A stretch of 64,000 nucleotides of DNA from Hormiphora californensis. Lineage: Eukaryota > Ctenophora > Tentaculata > Cydippida > Pleurobrachiidae. How positions within the stretch are numbered: the first letter of the stretch is position 1; every line of letters begins with the position of its first letter. Positions 25,034 to 58,826 of this stretch are shown one piece after another. Made by a program: the position numbers and the translations under genes. The notes beneath the pieces are model-generated. The model was not told the origin of the DNA. It saw only the letters and a list, made by a program, of their open reading frames with translations, and did not search any database. The stretch is from the NCBI GenBank assembly GCA_020137815.1, contig CM035350.1, forward strand, positions 787,011 through 851,010, in the 5' to 3' direction.

Positions 25034-26350
25034 CAGGGACAAAGTGGACTGAGAGCTGAGGCCTGAGTCCAGCGAAATAATTATGAAGAAGGAATGAAAT
25101 TATGACGATAGTGAAAGATTGACAAAGTAAGGATAGAGGAGGGCGTGATGGTTGTATAGAGTAATCGTTAGCTGCTTAGCACGGACTATTATCTCCCAGC
25201 TAGCTTACGGAGCGATGTATAAGAGCTTTCCCTCTATAGTTAGAGTCTAACTCTCTAAATCTCCTCAACTCCTCTCTCCTTCTCGCCGAGTCCGGTAGTG
25301 GATAGGAACCGTTCGACCAGAAAACACAAATCAGGAGAGAGAGTGAGAAAAGTGTGGTCATCACTCGGCAGGATAACCAGACGAATCATGTTAGAGATCC
25401 TTATAAACAGGTTACAAACACATTGCATATTGCATGCAGCCAATGATAACAACTATCCTTCTCTCTCTTTCTCTCTCTTTCTCTCTCTCCCTCCCATTGT
25501 GGAACATAGTGCGAGGTCAGGCAACAAAAACAGCATTGTTGGCTAGAGCCGCTCAAAGAGTGATATAGGGACCTGTATTTGTTTGTACAGACAGCATGCT
25601 CTTTTGACACCACCTTGTGATTCTTGTATAAAAGAGGGACAACAACAACAGAGGGATGTGTTGTGTACCCTCTAAAACCATCCCACCATGGAACAACAAC
25701 AACAACACTCCACCCACCAGACCTCGTGTACACACCAGGCTAGACAGTAGGGGGACCCACACAGGAGCAGAGAGCACATCCTCTATATCACTCCGTGCCA
25801 CACTGTCAAGCTACACAGAGGCAGGATTTGAAACGATATCTACCAGTCACAGATTGGAGCCATTATAGCTAGGATCCTGTCTGATTGATGGCAGGGTGGC
25901 ATGATGATCCTAGGTATAAGTGGTGGTTCACAAAACAGCTACATGTGTCGTGTCTGCTTGTGAGCAGCTGGTGTCAGGCAGATTAGTGAGTCTGTACTCT
26001 GTATCATTATCTGCATTATCATTATGTGATAATGTGACACATAATATGTGACATGCATGAATTAACACATCCTGGCGATATTGTATCACTTTATAATGTT
26101 AGCTACTAGATGACAGCGCTGACAAGCATATTACACCCAAACAACAGGTGTTAAAGAAAAAAAGAGGAAAGGAGATGACAATTATAGTGTTTTTACAGAG
26201 ATCCCAATCCTTCTGTTTTCTCTTCGCATCTCTTTTTAGGTTTCCCCTTGTCGTATAGTAACGTCCGAAAATAAGTAGGAAATATACGAACACGTAGGGT
26301 TTTTCATAATTTTTCCCAGAGAAAATGCTCCATCGCATTGCAACCCCGAC
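25034..26350. other. Intergenic stretch without a supported gene
   Basis: Short overlapping frames on both strands lack splice signals and family similarity. A short CT-rich patch lies at 25,457-25,493 and an ATGTGACA-type repeat around 26,020-26,060. Confidence 0.5.
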
Positions 26351-26359
26351 CCTTTGTGG

Positions 26360-27600
26360 GGGAAAAAGGGGAGGAGGATGGATAGAGAGGGGGAGCCTTT
26401 CTACCCCAAATACACGCACCTCCATGTACATGGACGCTCCCCGTCCTTGGGATACACAATTGTAGATGCTTGTGTGTGTGAAGAGAAGGGGAGAGGAGGA
26501 GGAGGGGGAGGGGGGAGTAGGGGGGGGAGAAAGGGAAAAAGAGGAGAGGGAGACCGGGGAGAGAGAGAAGAGAGGGGGAAGAGAGAAAGGGGGGGAGGGG
26601 AGAAAGGAGGAGGAAGAGGAAAAAAGGGGGAGAAAGAAAAGGAAAAAGGGGAAAGAGAGGAGGGAAGGAGTAAAGGAGGGGGCCAAAAAAAAAGGGGTAA
26701 GGGGGCAGGGGGAAATGAGAGAGGAGGGAAAAAGGAAAAGAATAGGGAAACAAGGGAAAAGAAGGGGGCCCGTTTTTGGGGGAAAACCCCCCTTTTTAAA
26801 GGCAGGTTTTTTTTTGGGGCCCCCCGGAGTTTGTAAAAACCCAGCCGTGGGGGAGTGGAAATTTCGTTGGATAGAAATTTTGGGCTACAGGAGAGGAGAA
26901 TTTTAAGAACGGGAGGAGGGGGGAAAGGGGGGTTTTTTGGAGGGCCGGGGAGGAGAGGTTTGAAGAGGGTGGAAAGGAATTTTTTAAAAATGGAGGGGGA
27001 AAAGGAGAGATGGTTTTCCCCCGAAAAAACGAAAAGATTTGGGGGGAAAGGGGGAAATTGGGGGGGGGGGTTTTTTGTAGAAAAAGTAACTGGGGAAAAA
27101 ACCACCTTTTGGGAAAAACAAGGGTTTTTTTGAACCAAGAGGGGGGAGGGTATTAAATCGGGGCCTAGTGGCAAGAGCTTTTGGGGGCCCCCGGAGGATG
27201 GGGTTAAAAAAAGGGGAAGAGGGGGGGGGGGAAAGGGAAGGGGGGGGGAGAGGAAGGGAGAGAAGGAAGAAATGAGGAGGGGGAGAAGGAGAAAGGGGAA
27301 GGGAGAGGGGAAGGGGAAAGGAAAAAGGGGGGAAAAAGGGGGGGGGAGAGGGGGGAGGAGAGGGGGGGGGGGGAGAGGGGGGAGAGAAGGAAGAGAGGAG
27401 GGAGAGAGGGAGAGAGAGAGAGAAGAAAAAGGAGAGGGGGGAAAAAGGGGGAGGGAGAAAAGAGGGAGAGAAGGGGGGAAAAAGGGAGAGAGAGGAGGGA
27501 GAGAGAGGGGGGAAGGGAGAAAAAAAAAAAAGCCCATTGTTTCCAAAAAAAAATTAAAAAAACACTGAAATTTTGCCCCGCCCTTTTCTTTTCCCCCCCA
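26360..27600. repeat. Purine-only low-complexity tract, probably unreliable consensus
   Basis: About 1.2 kb is almost entirely G and A in irregular runs (GGGG..GAGAGG..AAAAA) with G-homopolymers of 8 to 12. The complement gives long Pro/Ser/Leu-only frames (up to 422 codons) that look like simple-sequence artefacts. No gene is supported. Confidence 0.7.
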
Positions 27601-27966
27601 GTTTGCCAAAAAAAAATGGCCATTATCTTTTGTCAATGCCGAGATTTTGAAACTCCTTATTTTCGACATATTAGGGCTGGAACAGTGTAACTAGTTTAAT
27701 AACAATAGCTATTTGGATCGGGGAGGCTCACCTATTGGACATTCACTATTCAGTAAAGCACGCAGGGTGTCACATCACTGGGTGACGTATCAGTAATAAT
27801 TATGTAAGCGGTAGATTACTAATAAATATGAAACCAATTTGCAGAAACAGACACCACACATGTAGATCCTGAGTGTGTGCGACACCGGGTTTTCCCTTAC
27901 GGCATTTAGTGATTGTAATTACTGCAAGTCGTATCTCCTAATGCACGTATTTTGTCTTTTTGCCAT

Positions 27967-28073
<107 letters not shown>

Positions 28074-28572
28074 ATCTATATCGTTATTTTCTAGAGAATC
28101 TATCTTTAATCGCTAAATTTGTTCCGCCACTACCGAAGATAGAATCGGAGTTGATACTGTAAATTGATTGCCTTGTGAGCCGCCTGTGTATAGTGCAGCG
28201 GGGTGATCAGATTGGCAATTTAATAATGAGATAAGGACTAGGTCTAATGGGATGAGTACTGTCGGGAGGGGGATGCTAATGGGATGACCTGGAATGTACT
28301 CAGAAGGCTTGTTTGTTACAGAGAGGTTTAGAGAAAAAAGGAGAGAGATAGAGCGAGAGAGATAGAGGGAGAGAGGCGTCTATAAGAGAGAGTAGTAAGG
28401 GATAAAAGACATACATTAGTTGAATCTCTGTTTCTCTGTTCGTTATGGCACTACTGCAGTGGCACTGCACTACACACACACCCTCTGTGTGTGTGTGTAA
28501 TTACATTGCGTACACTACAATTTTGTAACCCTATCTCTCTCCCACCCTGATCCCGTAGCAGCTTTTCTCAAA

Positions 28573-28785
28573 ATGATTGTTGAGTTGCTCATTCCCCTCG
28601 CCCTCGTGTGTGCCCTTGCTGCCTGTATATTCAAGCGACCAGGAGGCTTCAGGAGAGCTACACTACAGGTAAGAGATGTTTGAGGTTAGCTAATACCATG
28701 TTATTTAGGGCCTAGCTTTGATTCCACTATAATCAATAATCATAAACTGCTTAATTCCGGCGGGTGTTTTAACCTGCATCTGTCA

Positions 28786-28829
<44 letters not shown>

Positions 28830-30549
28830 GATATTAGGATTCAAGATGATCCTAATAATGTCACATGTCCTATAATGACCTCCCCCCTAATGACAACATG
28901 ATAAGAGACATATGTCATCTTGTTGTTATGATATTGATAACAGCTGCACATGTTTTAACATGGCTGATATGGCTTCACACAGGTGTCATACTGCACTAGA
29001 CAGCACACCATATAATGTGACACCTAGGCGCGAGAAAACAATTTTGCTGTAATGGGTTTAGTTCTATGGTTCCATTTTAAACGGGGAAAATACGAATAAT
29101 TGGGGGGGGGATAATCACCTACTATCTGAGATAACTTAGGAACTAACTACTATCTCTCTTGCAGAAACGTCTAGAGAATGTGGTACAGAAAGACCCAAGT
29201 AGGGGTAACAAGAGTGGTCAGATTGACTTTCCAAAGGGAGTCCTATGTGCGGAGCAGCTAAAATTCATCAAATCGTAAGTAAGATTGAAGCAGAGAGTGT
29301 ACATTTTTAGAACAGAAACACAGACAGATAGGTATATCAGTACTTATATGAGAGGGATAACAAGACAAAGAGACACAGTCGGACAGACATATAGAGGGTG
29401 TCAGATGAGGGATTTCCTACTCACCTGTCCCTTCACAGAGACTCAGCAAGTAGTAGTATGGTGCTAGATATGCCACGGAGGAACTTCAACTCCCCAGCCC
29501 TGACACGTCCCCCAGTCTGTAATAGCCTACCCCCTCATCCGATAGCTGGGCCACCTGAGACGAAAAAGGTATTTATAAACATATCCTCCATCATTATGCA
29601 TCAGACATCACGTCCTGCTGTCTGTTTAGTGTGCCCTGGCAGGCCAGTGTGGTTCAAATTGTCAGTTGTCAAGAAATCTCGTCAAATTTTCCCACGCCTT
29701 GCTAAAAGTGTGGGAAAACGCGCACCACCACTGCTGACAACACCCATCCGTCCGTGCGGAAAGTTGCTGCGCGTGACGCCGCTAACTCTTAGAACTCTCA
29801 CTCTCTTATCTCTGTTAGTGTTACACACTTACACACAGGCAACACACCCACAAAATAGCGTCGTCCCCTCCCCTACACACAAACACCGCGGATCACCTCT
29901 CTGGTCGGTGACTTTCTAACAATTTCCCTAATTCTCCCAGAGAAACTCAATACTGAGAAGTACAGCAACGAGTCCAGGCAGCCAGCCCAGAAAGACATCA
30001 TCAGTGGCTATCTGCATGAATGGAGCTGTAACGTTTAGTAACAATAATCACAGTGCGGGGGAGGATCACCACCAGATTATTCAGGAGTCAGATGAGCAGG
30101 AGAATGGCAGTCAGACTAGCTGGACAGAACCAGCAACTACAGTTTTAAAGGTAGGGACAGCGGTCAACAGTACCCGAACGGTACAGAACAGTCCAGCGAG
30201 TCTCTCCCATAGTTATTATAAAAGTAGCTGATAACAGTAGCTGTCTGATGTCGTTTGTTTAGTTCTGTGAGTGTTTTTCGGTAGTTCTGAGTGTCTTATG
30301 TTTGTTTCATACAACTCCCTATTACCTGTCCAGGAAGATATAGGAGAGAAAAGGAAGGTATCCCCTGCAGACAGTGGAATGTACAGTACTAGTTCATGGT
30401 GCCCAGGAGGAGCTGAGTCATCCCTCCTCCCTCCAACAGCAGGTCCCTATAATAGTACTGGGGCTGATCTGGCGGATCACAGCGCAGTAACAGAGGAACA
30501 ACAGTTGAGCGATCATAGTACTACGGCTGAGGAGGAGGGGGCTGATTGA
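28573..30549 (+). CDS. Small single-pass membrane protein, 5 exons, 253 aa
   Basis: Exons 28573-28668, 29165-29274, 29439-29568, 29941-30150 and 30334-30549 join with good GT-AG sites and compatible phases (0, 2, 0, 0). Residues 3-19 ('VELLIPLALVCALAACI') form one hydrophobic segment followed by basic 'FKRPGGFRRA', which suggests an N-terminal signal anchor with the rest facing the cytosol. The remainder is hydrophilic and Ser/Pro/Asn-rich ('TRPPVCNSLPPHPIAGPPE', 'SPADSGMYSTSSW') with an acidic end, probably disordered. I do not recognise the family. It is convergent with the giant receptor gene, whose stop lies 397 bp away. The (CT)n-CTGCAG at 28,793-28,830 could offer an alternative acceptor but would soon hit a stop. 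Confidence 0.7.
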
Positions 30550-30759
30550 GAGGGGGCAGAGGGACATGTTGTTGGTAAAGATTTGAAGGGGGAGAGGGAA
30601 ATAGTATTGGTGAAGATATGAATGGGTGGAGGTCACATTAAGACACGGAGAATCTAAGATAAAAGAAAACAATGAATATGTTGTACAAATCATATGTTTA
30701 ATATCTCATGTTCTTCTTCTTCACGTGATGATTTCTATAGATCTGTCTTATAGCTACAA

Positions 30760-30765
30760 AATAAA
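30760..30765 (+). terminator. Polyadenylation signal AATAAA for the small membrane-protein gene
   Basis: AATAAA lies 211 bp after the stop codon, followed by a CT-rich stretch. This is a plausible 3' end; it was not verified by transcripts. Confidence 0.5.
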
Positions 30766-30874
30766 AACTCTCTCTAAAGTTCTCTCTCTCGATATCTAAT
30801 CTTCTCTCTCTTGTTCTATTGATGTCTATAAAAAAGGGGGCGGGTGTTCCTCATTGTCACGGGGTGTCACGGTG

Positions 30875-30880
30875 TTTAAT
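30875..30880 (-). terminator. Polyadenylation signal ATTAAA for the giant receptor gene
   Basis: On the minus strand ATTAAA lies 66 bp after the stop codon at 30,946. It is the nearest canonical variant; weak evidence alone. Confidence 0.4.
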
Positions 30881-30945
30881 AAATAGCGTCTCTCTCGCTA
30901 GCACAATCTACACGATGGACCAACTAGTCCGGTCCGAAGCTACTA

Positions 30946-53599
<22,654 letters not shown>

Positions 53600-56065
53600 A
53601 GAGATCCTTATTATAAGGATGTTTGCATACTACTACACAGGGAGAGGAGGGTTGTTATAACCATGGGGTGAGGGAGAGGAGAGGAGGGTTGTTAGGGGTG
53701 AGGTCTCCTATGAATCTAATATAATTCACAGTTTATCGTTTTGCTGAGCTAAATTCAAGGCAAAGCACTGCAGAGCATACTTTAGACACTTGGCAAATAT
53801 TTTTCTAGACAAAGCGATAAGAATTAGAAGGATCTCTGAACTTCATACATATCACATATTCTGGACCTGTTCTGGTGTCCATTGTGTGTGTATAGAAGCG
53901 GCTGGTATAGTACCAATATTGTGCAAGGTACAAACACTAGGTACAAGGAAACAGATAACAAGTCCGGAAGTGGGAGTTTTTGCGTAAAATCGTTGTGTGG
54001 TTTTAACACAGGAAGTTTGAAAAACTAGACACACAAAATAACAAGAACTCGAAATAGGAATTGGTGATTTCACATGGGAGAGGGTGTGTAACAAGGGGTG
54101 ATAGTAGCCGTGATGGGCTAGCAAGGGGGGGGGGGGGTAAATTTAACCGCCCCATCGTCATATCAGCAAAATGCTGCTATTTGGGGGTTCAAAATATGTG
54201 CCATTAAAGTATCACGGAATAAAAACGGAAATTCGGTCTGAGGATGCGTTCAGGAAGTCTAAGTCCCACTAAATTTTGTTCCCTCCCGGATGCAAGAACG
54301 CTATGCAAACACAGTGTGAGCTGCTAATTAAGACCAAATTAGCAACAAAGTCAAGCTAATTACGATAATAATCACACAGGCAACCTGTCCAAAACTCAGT
54401 TTGCTGAAAAGGTGCCAAAACAATTAAAAACGATACCTTCCGCACTGTGTTTTATTATTTAGTAGCAAAACAAAAATTATGAGACAACTAACATTCATCT
54501 GTCCAGTCATCAGTCACACCATATCATATCACAAAGATTTAATCGCAAATGATCTAATGGTACATGAATAGTGTGTCACATGAAGAATGTATCAGCATTA
54601 TCAACACTGGGTATGTTGTATGAGGACAGCAGCTTCGCCGGTTAATACATATCTGATGAAATGATGATGGGGCAGCAAGGTGTCATACAAGGTGTTCATG
54701 TGGCATCGATAGTAGACATATAACAGTAATGGAGAAGAAGGGAAAGAGGAAACATCATGTCCTGGAGTTGAGCAGCTTTCTCATGTGCAGTGACCTCCCA
54801 TGCACGTGTTGTCCCCTGTCCTCTCATGCTGTCCACAGGTCCCCTGGAGTCTGCTCTGTGTCTTGGTGGCCTTTCCACGGATAGCTATTGATTTTCAATT
54901 TTAACACCCAATGGACCGCTTAATTAATATTTGCCCCAAAGGGTGATATGATCGAATATGATGCATGGACCCACTTTTCCGAAGCATTAGTAAGGGAACA
55001 GTGAGAGGGGTAGCAGGTAAATACTTGCACACTTCTATACATTTATGGATGATTTTGGCCATGCGGAACTTCGGAAATGTTAAGACTTCAGATCTGCACC
55101 GCATGACCTGTTTCGACTAATGGCAGCTCAAAGCCTCAAAACAGCTCATGACACACGATACACGCAGCACTGGAACTGGGGTGCAGTGATTCGTCAAAAC
55201 TTGTCACGTGGTGGAGTGCTCACCTGGACAATGACATAAGCTGAAGGCCCCTTTAACCCTGTGCAGGTGCACACTACCAAAAAGAGTATACTCAAAAATA
55301 CCTAGACCGAAATTCGATGGCCCTAACCGATAACCCTAAACATTAAACAAAACCCTAACCAGACCCTAACAACAGCCCTAACCCGTCTCGACCGCCAAAA
55401 TCGATGAACTGTTAGCAATGGAAGCCGGAAGGCACCGAGATTTTAACTTTGCCCCCTCAGGAACTGAAGTAATTTTTTAAACTGCAGTCAAAGCCAAGCA
55501 ATGCAACATGAGGGCGCCGTTACGATCTGGGTGTTTGGTGGCCTGTTTACACTGTAAACTTTACAGGTGCACGCTTCCAAAAAAGTTGATTAACTGAAAT
55601 ATTGCACTTAAAGCGTCAATATTGTACCGAAAGCGGGCGCGAAAATATATATTATGCGCTGCAATTGCAGCGCGGCGCGGTTCAATCAGATAAAAATTTA
55701 CAATTTAAAATTAAAAAAGTGAGGTGCGTGCGCAAAAATCCAAATTCCAAAATAAAAGACTTTTTACGCGATCTTGGAATGTGCTTATTTTTTTACAGCC
55801 ACTGATAACATGAGACTGTAGCGTAGGCCGATTTCAAACTTTGCTAAATGAAAGTCTTTAGGCACGTCCGGGACCAGCCACCAGGATGGACACTCAGTGT
55901 CCGACACTGGATACCGGCCGCCCCGGCGGAGTCTAGTGATTGGCCAGTGGAACTCAGGGGCTTGGACACACGGTCAACAACGGATTTAATTTTTCTTTCA
56001 CTAGCTTGAGAAAGTTGCAGTTGTTTAATTCCCCCCTTTAATTCTCTCTATTTGTATTTTGTAGA
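53600..56065. promoter_or_regulatory. Shared upstream region between divergent receptor and MICAL-like genes
   Basis: The two genes are transcribed away from each other, so this 2.5-kb region should hold both promoters. I see no clear TATA box or conserved site that I can defend. No gene is supported in it; it contains the telomere-like stretch at 55,300-55,390. Confidence 0.4.
55300..55390. repeat. Degenerate telomere-like CCCTAA repeats
   Basis: Six CCCTAA units (for example GGCCCTAACCGATAACCCTA) are spread over about 80 bp with 4-14 base interruptions. It is short and impure, so more likely an interstitial remnant or chance than an active telomere. Confidence 0.55.
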
Positions 56066-58785
56066 ATGTCGACCCAATCATCAGCTCTGCGGGCTCTACA
56101 GAGCTGGTGTGCTCGACAATGTGCCGCCTATCCCCGGGTAACCATCACAGACTTCTCTGGGAGTTTCAGAAACGGCCTCGCATTTTGTGCAATCATACAT
56201 CGCTATCATCCTGAATTAATGTAAGTTGAATTTGTTATATACCCTCGCCATTTCAAAAGGTATCGAATATGTAGATTCAACAATTATTAAACTGATTCTT
56301 TTCAGTGATTTTTACTCGCTGGACCCTGAGTGTATGTTGGAAAACAACAGAGTAGCATTCTCTGTAGCCGAGACCTCCCTGGGTATCCCCGCTCTACTAG
56401 AACCTGAGGACATGGTTCGGGGTCCTGATAGGCTGAGTATTATCACATATCTCTCCCAATACTACCACCACTTCAAGGACAAGATACCACACGAGGTAGT
56501 TATATTGGGTTGCTAGGTAACAAGACTCCTTATATTGGGTTGCTAGGTAACAAGACTCCCACCCCTCCAGGAGAATAGTAGTGATGGTTCGGATGATATG
56601 TTATCAAGGCGACTCCGGGGTTCCCCTCCCCGATATAGGCTACAGGACCCTGACCGTTATGCCATGTTCAAACCAGCACCCCCTCCCCGGCCCCTCGCTG
56701 CTAAGGTAATGTTGGACACATATTATAGCGGTATGACATCTGACCACATAATATACAGAGACAGACATACATGCATGTGTGTTTAATATAAACAGAATCT
56801 AAAACCGCAGCCACACCTTGTGAAGCTTTTTTAAGCTTTGTTTCTGGCAAGTTCCCCGTTCCTTCCTAAAATGTCCCCCTCCCCTCTTTAGAAGCACGTG
56901 AGCAGTAGCTCAGTGGAGTATAGCAGTTCTCTAGATGGAGTGACACCCACTACCACCCCTACCACCTCTACCAATCTACACGAACAAACTGACAGGTACA
57001 TTATAGAAGAAGAGGTAACACAACTATCACTCATTCTCCAACTATCTTTCTAGATCCCCTCCCTGTTTCTATCATTATAATATGTATATCTTTGTAAGTC
57101 CATGGCTAATTCCACCACAACTCTCTCTACAGGAGCAGCACCCAACAGTCCGGGGAATGCCTCACCAGCAGAACATACCGGACACCCCCTGCCTCGCCTC
57201 CCTCCCTCCGTCCTGGGCAACCTCCCCCTCGCCGGAAACAAAAACGTGATAGTTGGAACAATTTAGTGAGCAGTGGAGAGAGTATCGAGAGAGGGGAGGC
57301 AGTCCCCAAGACACCCCTCACTGCCATTGGCAGTAGCACGGAGTTACCTATAGCTGAGCGAGATGAGGATGAAGGGGTATTACAACAGACAAGCTTGTCT
57401 ACCATCAAACAGACAAACAGGTGAGAGGGAAAAAGAGAGAGAGAGGGAGATATTGAGAGTTAGTGAGAGTTAGTTAGTACCTTGCGTTCCTAGCTCTGTA
57501 TGCTTCGCGGCCTCCCCACTGCTGCAGCATGCGTCACATATACACATAATGTAATGTGAGAGAGAGAGGAGAGAGGGTATTTTAGAACATGTGCTATTGT
57601 CTGTTGAGGGTATTTTAGAAACATACACGTTGCACCATTTGCAGTGTAAACTGTAATGCTTTTATATGCCTTCCTGGCGCAGATATATGTCCCAATTTAT
57701 TTCTCTCTCTTTCTCTCTCTCTTTCTCTCTTTATCTCTGTCTCACTCTCTCTCTCTCTCTCCCTCTCTCTCCCTCTCTCTCCCCCTCTTTCTCTTTCCCT
57801 CTCTCATTTATCTTTAGAATTTATTTCTACACATCTTTATTAGGCTCAATTTATATTGAATTTTATTTCTCTTTCCTTCGTTGAAGTGAGTTCTCCCTAC
57901 AATAACAACAAAAAGAATTGGGATTATTTCCTAATTCTTTTTGATCTAGAATCTTCTCGTCCCTTGGAATATCACAATAATGTTCTAGTCTCAATACTAT
58001 ATGCTACATCCCTCTATATAATCCCAATCTCCATCCCCTAACCCCCCTCCTCCCACCCCGCAGTAATGGGTTCAGTGGCGGGGTCCAACATCGGGTGGAC
58101 GAGGAACCTCAGCAGCGAGACTTGGTCCTCATGAACCCCATCACCCAACCACCTCCTGTATCGCGACCAGAGAGGTAGGCACCTTGTTGTCATTACCAAA
58201 TTGGGATTTAATGTGTGATGGGGAGTTTCAGTGTGTGACGTGTGTACGTGATCAGTGATTTCGGTGCATGATGCCCCCTCAAATATTATCCGTTATTTCA
58301 AGGCCTATAAAACAGGCCCATATCAAATCGTAAATCGATGTTACATTGATTGATCTTAGAAGGAACTGAAATCAATCCATTTTCTCTCTCTCTCTCTCCC
58401 GAATATGTTGCATTGTAGGGGGGTGTGATATTATTGTGTCGCGTGAGAACCTGCAGGGAGATTGTTGGTTTGTGTGTAATAAGCTGTATTAGATATAATC
58501 ACAGATTTATACACCCACTTGGCGTGTGTGTATGTGTTTTAGTTGTGGTACGAGCGAAGGAAGTAGTGCCAACCTATCGATGACTTGAGAAAAAGAGAAA
58601 TAGAGAGATAGAGAGAGAGTGAGATAGTGAGAGAAAGAATGAGAGTGAGAGAGAGAGAGAGAGAGAGAGCTGAGAGAGAGAGAGAAAGAGAGAGAGAGTG
58701 AGAGAGAGATAGTGAGAGAAAGAGTGAAGGTGAGAGAGAGAGAGAGAGGAGAGAGAGAGATAAGAGAGAAAGGAAGAGAGAGAGA

Positions 58786-58826
<41 letters not shown>

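Noticed and set aside
26401-27669. 422-codon minus-strand frame rich in Pro, Ser, Leu and Phe
   Set aside because: It is the complement of a purine-only low-complexity tract, with no domains or splice sites and unreliable homopolymers.
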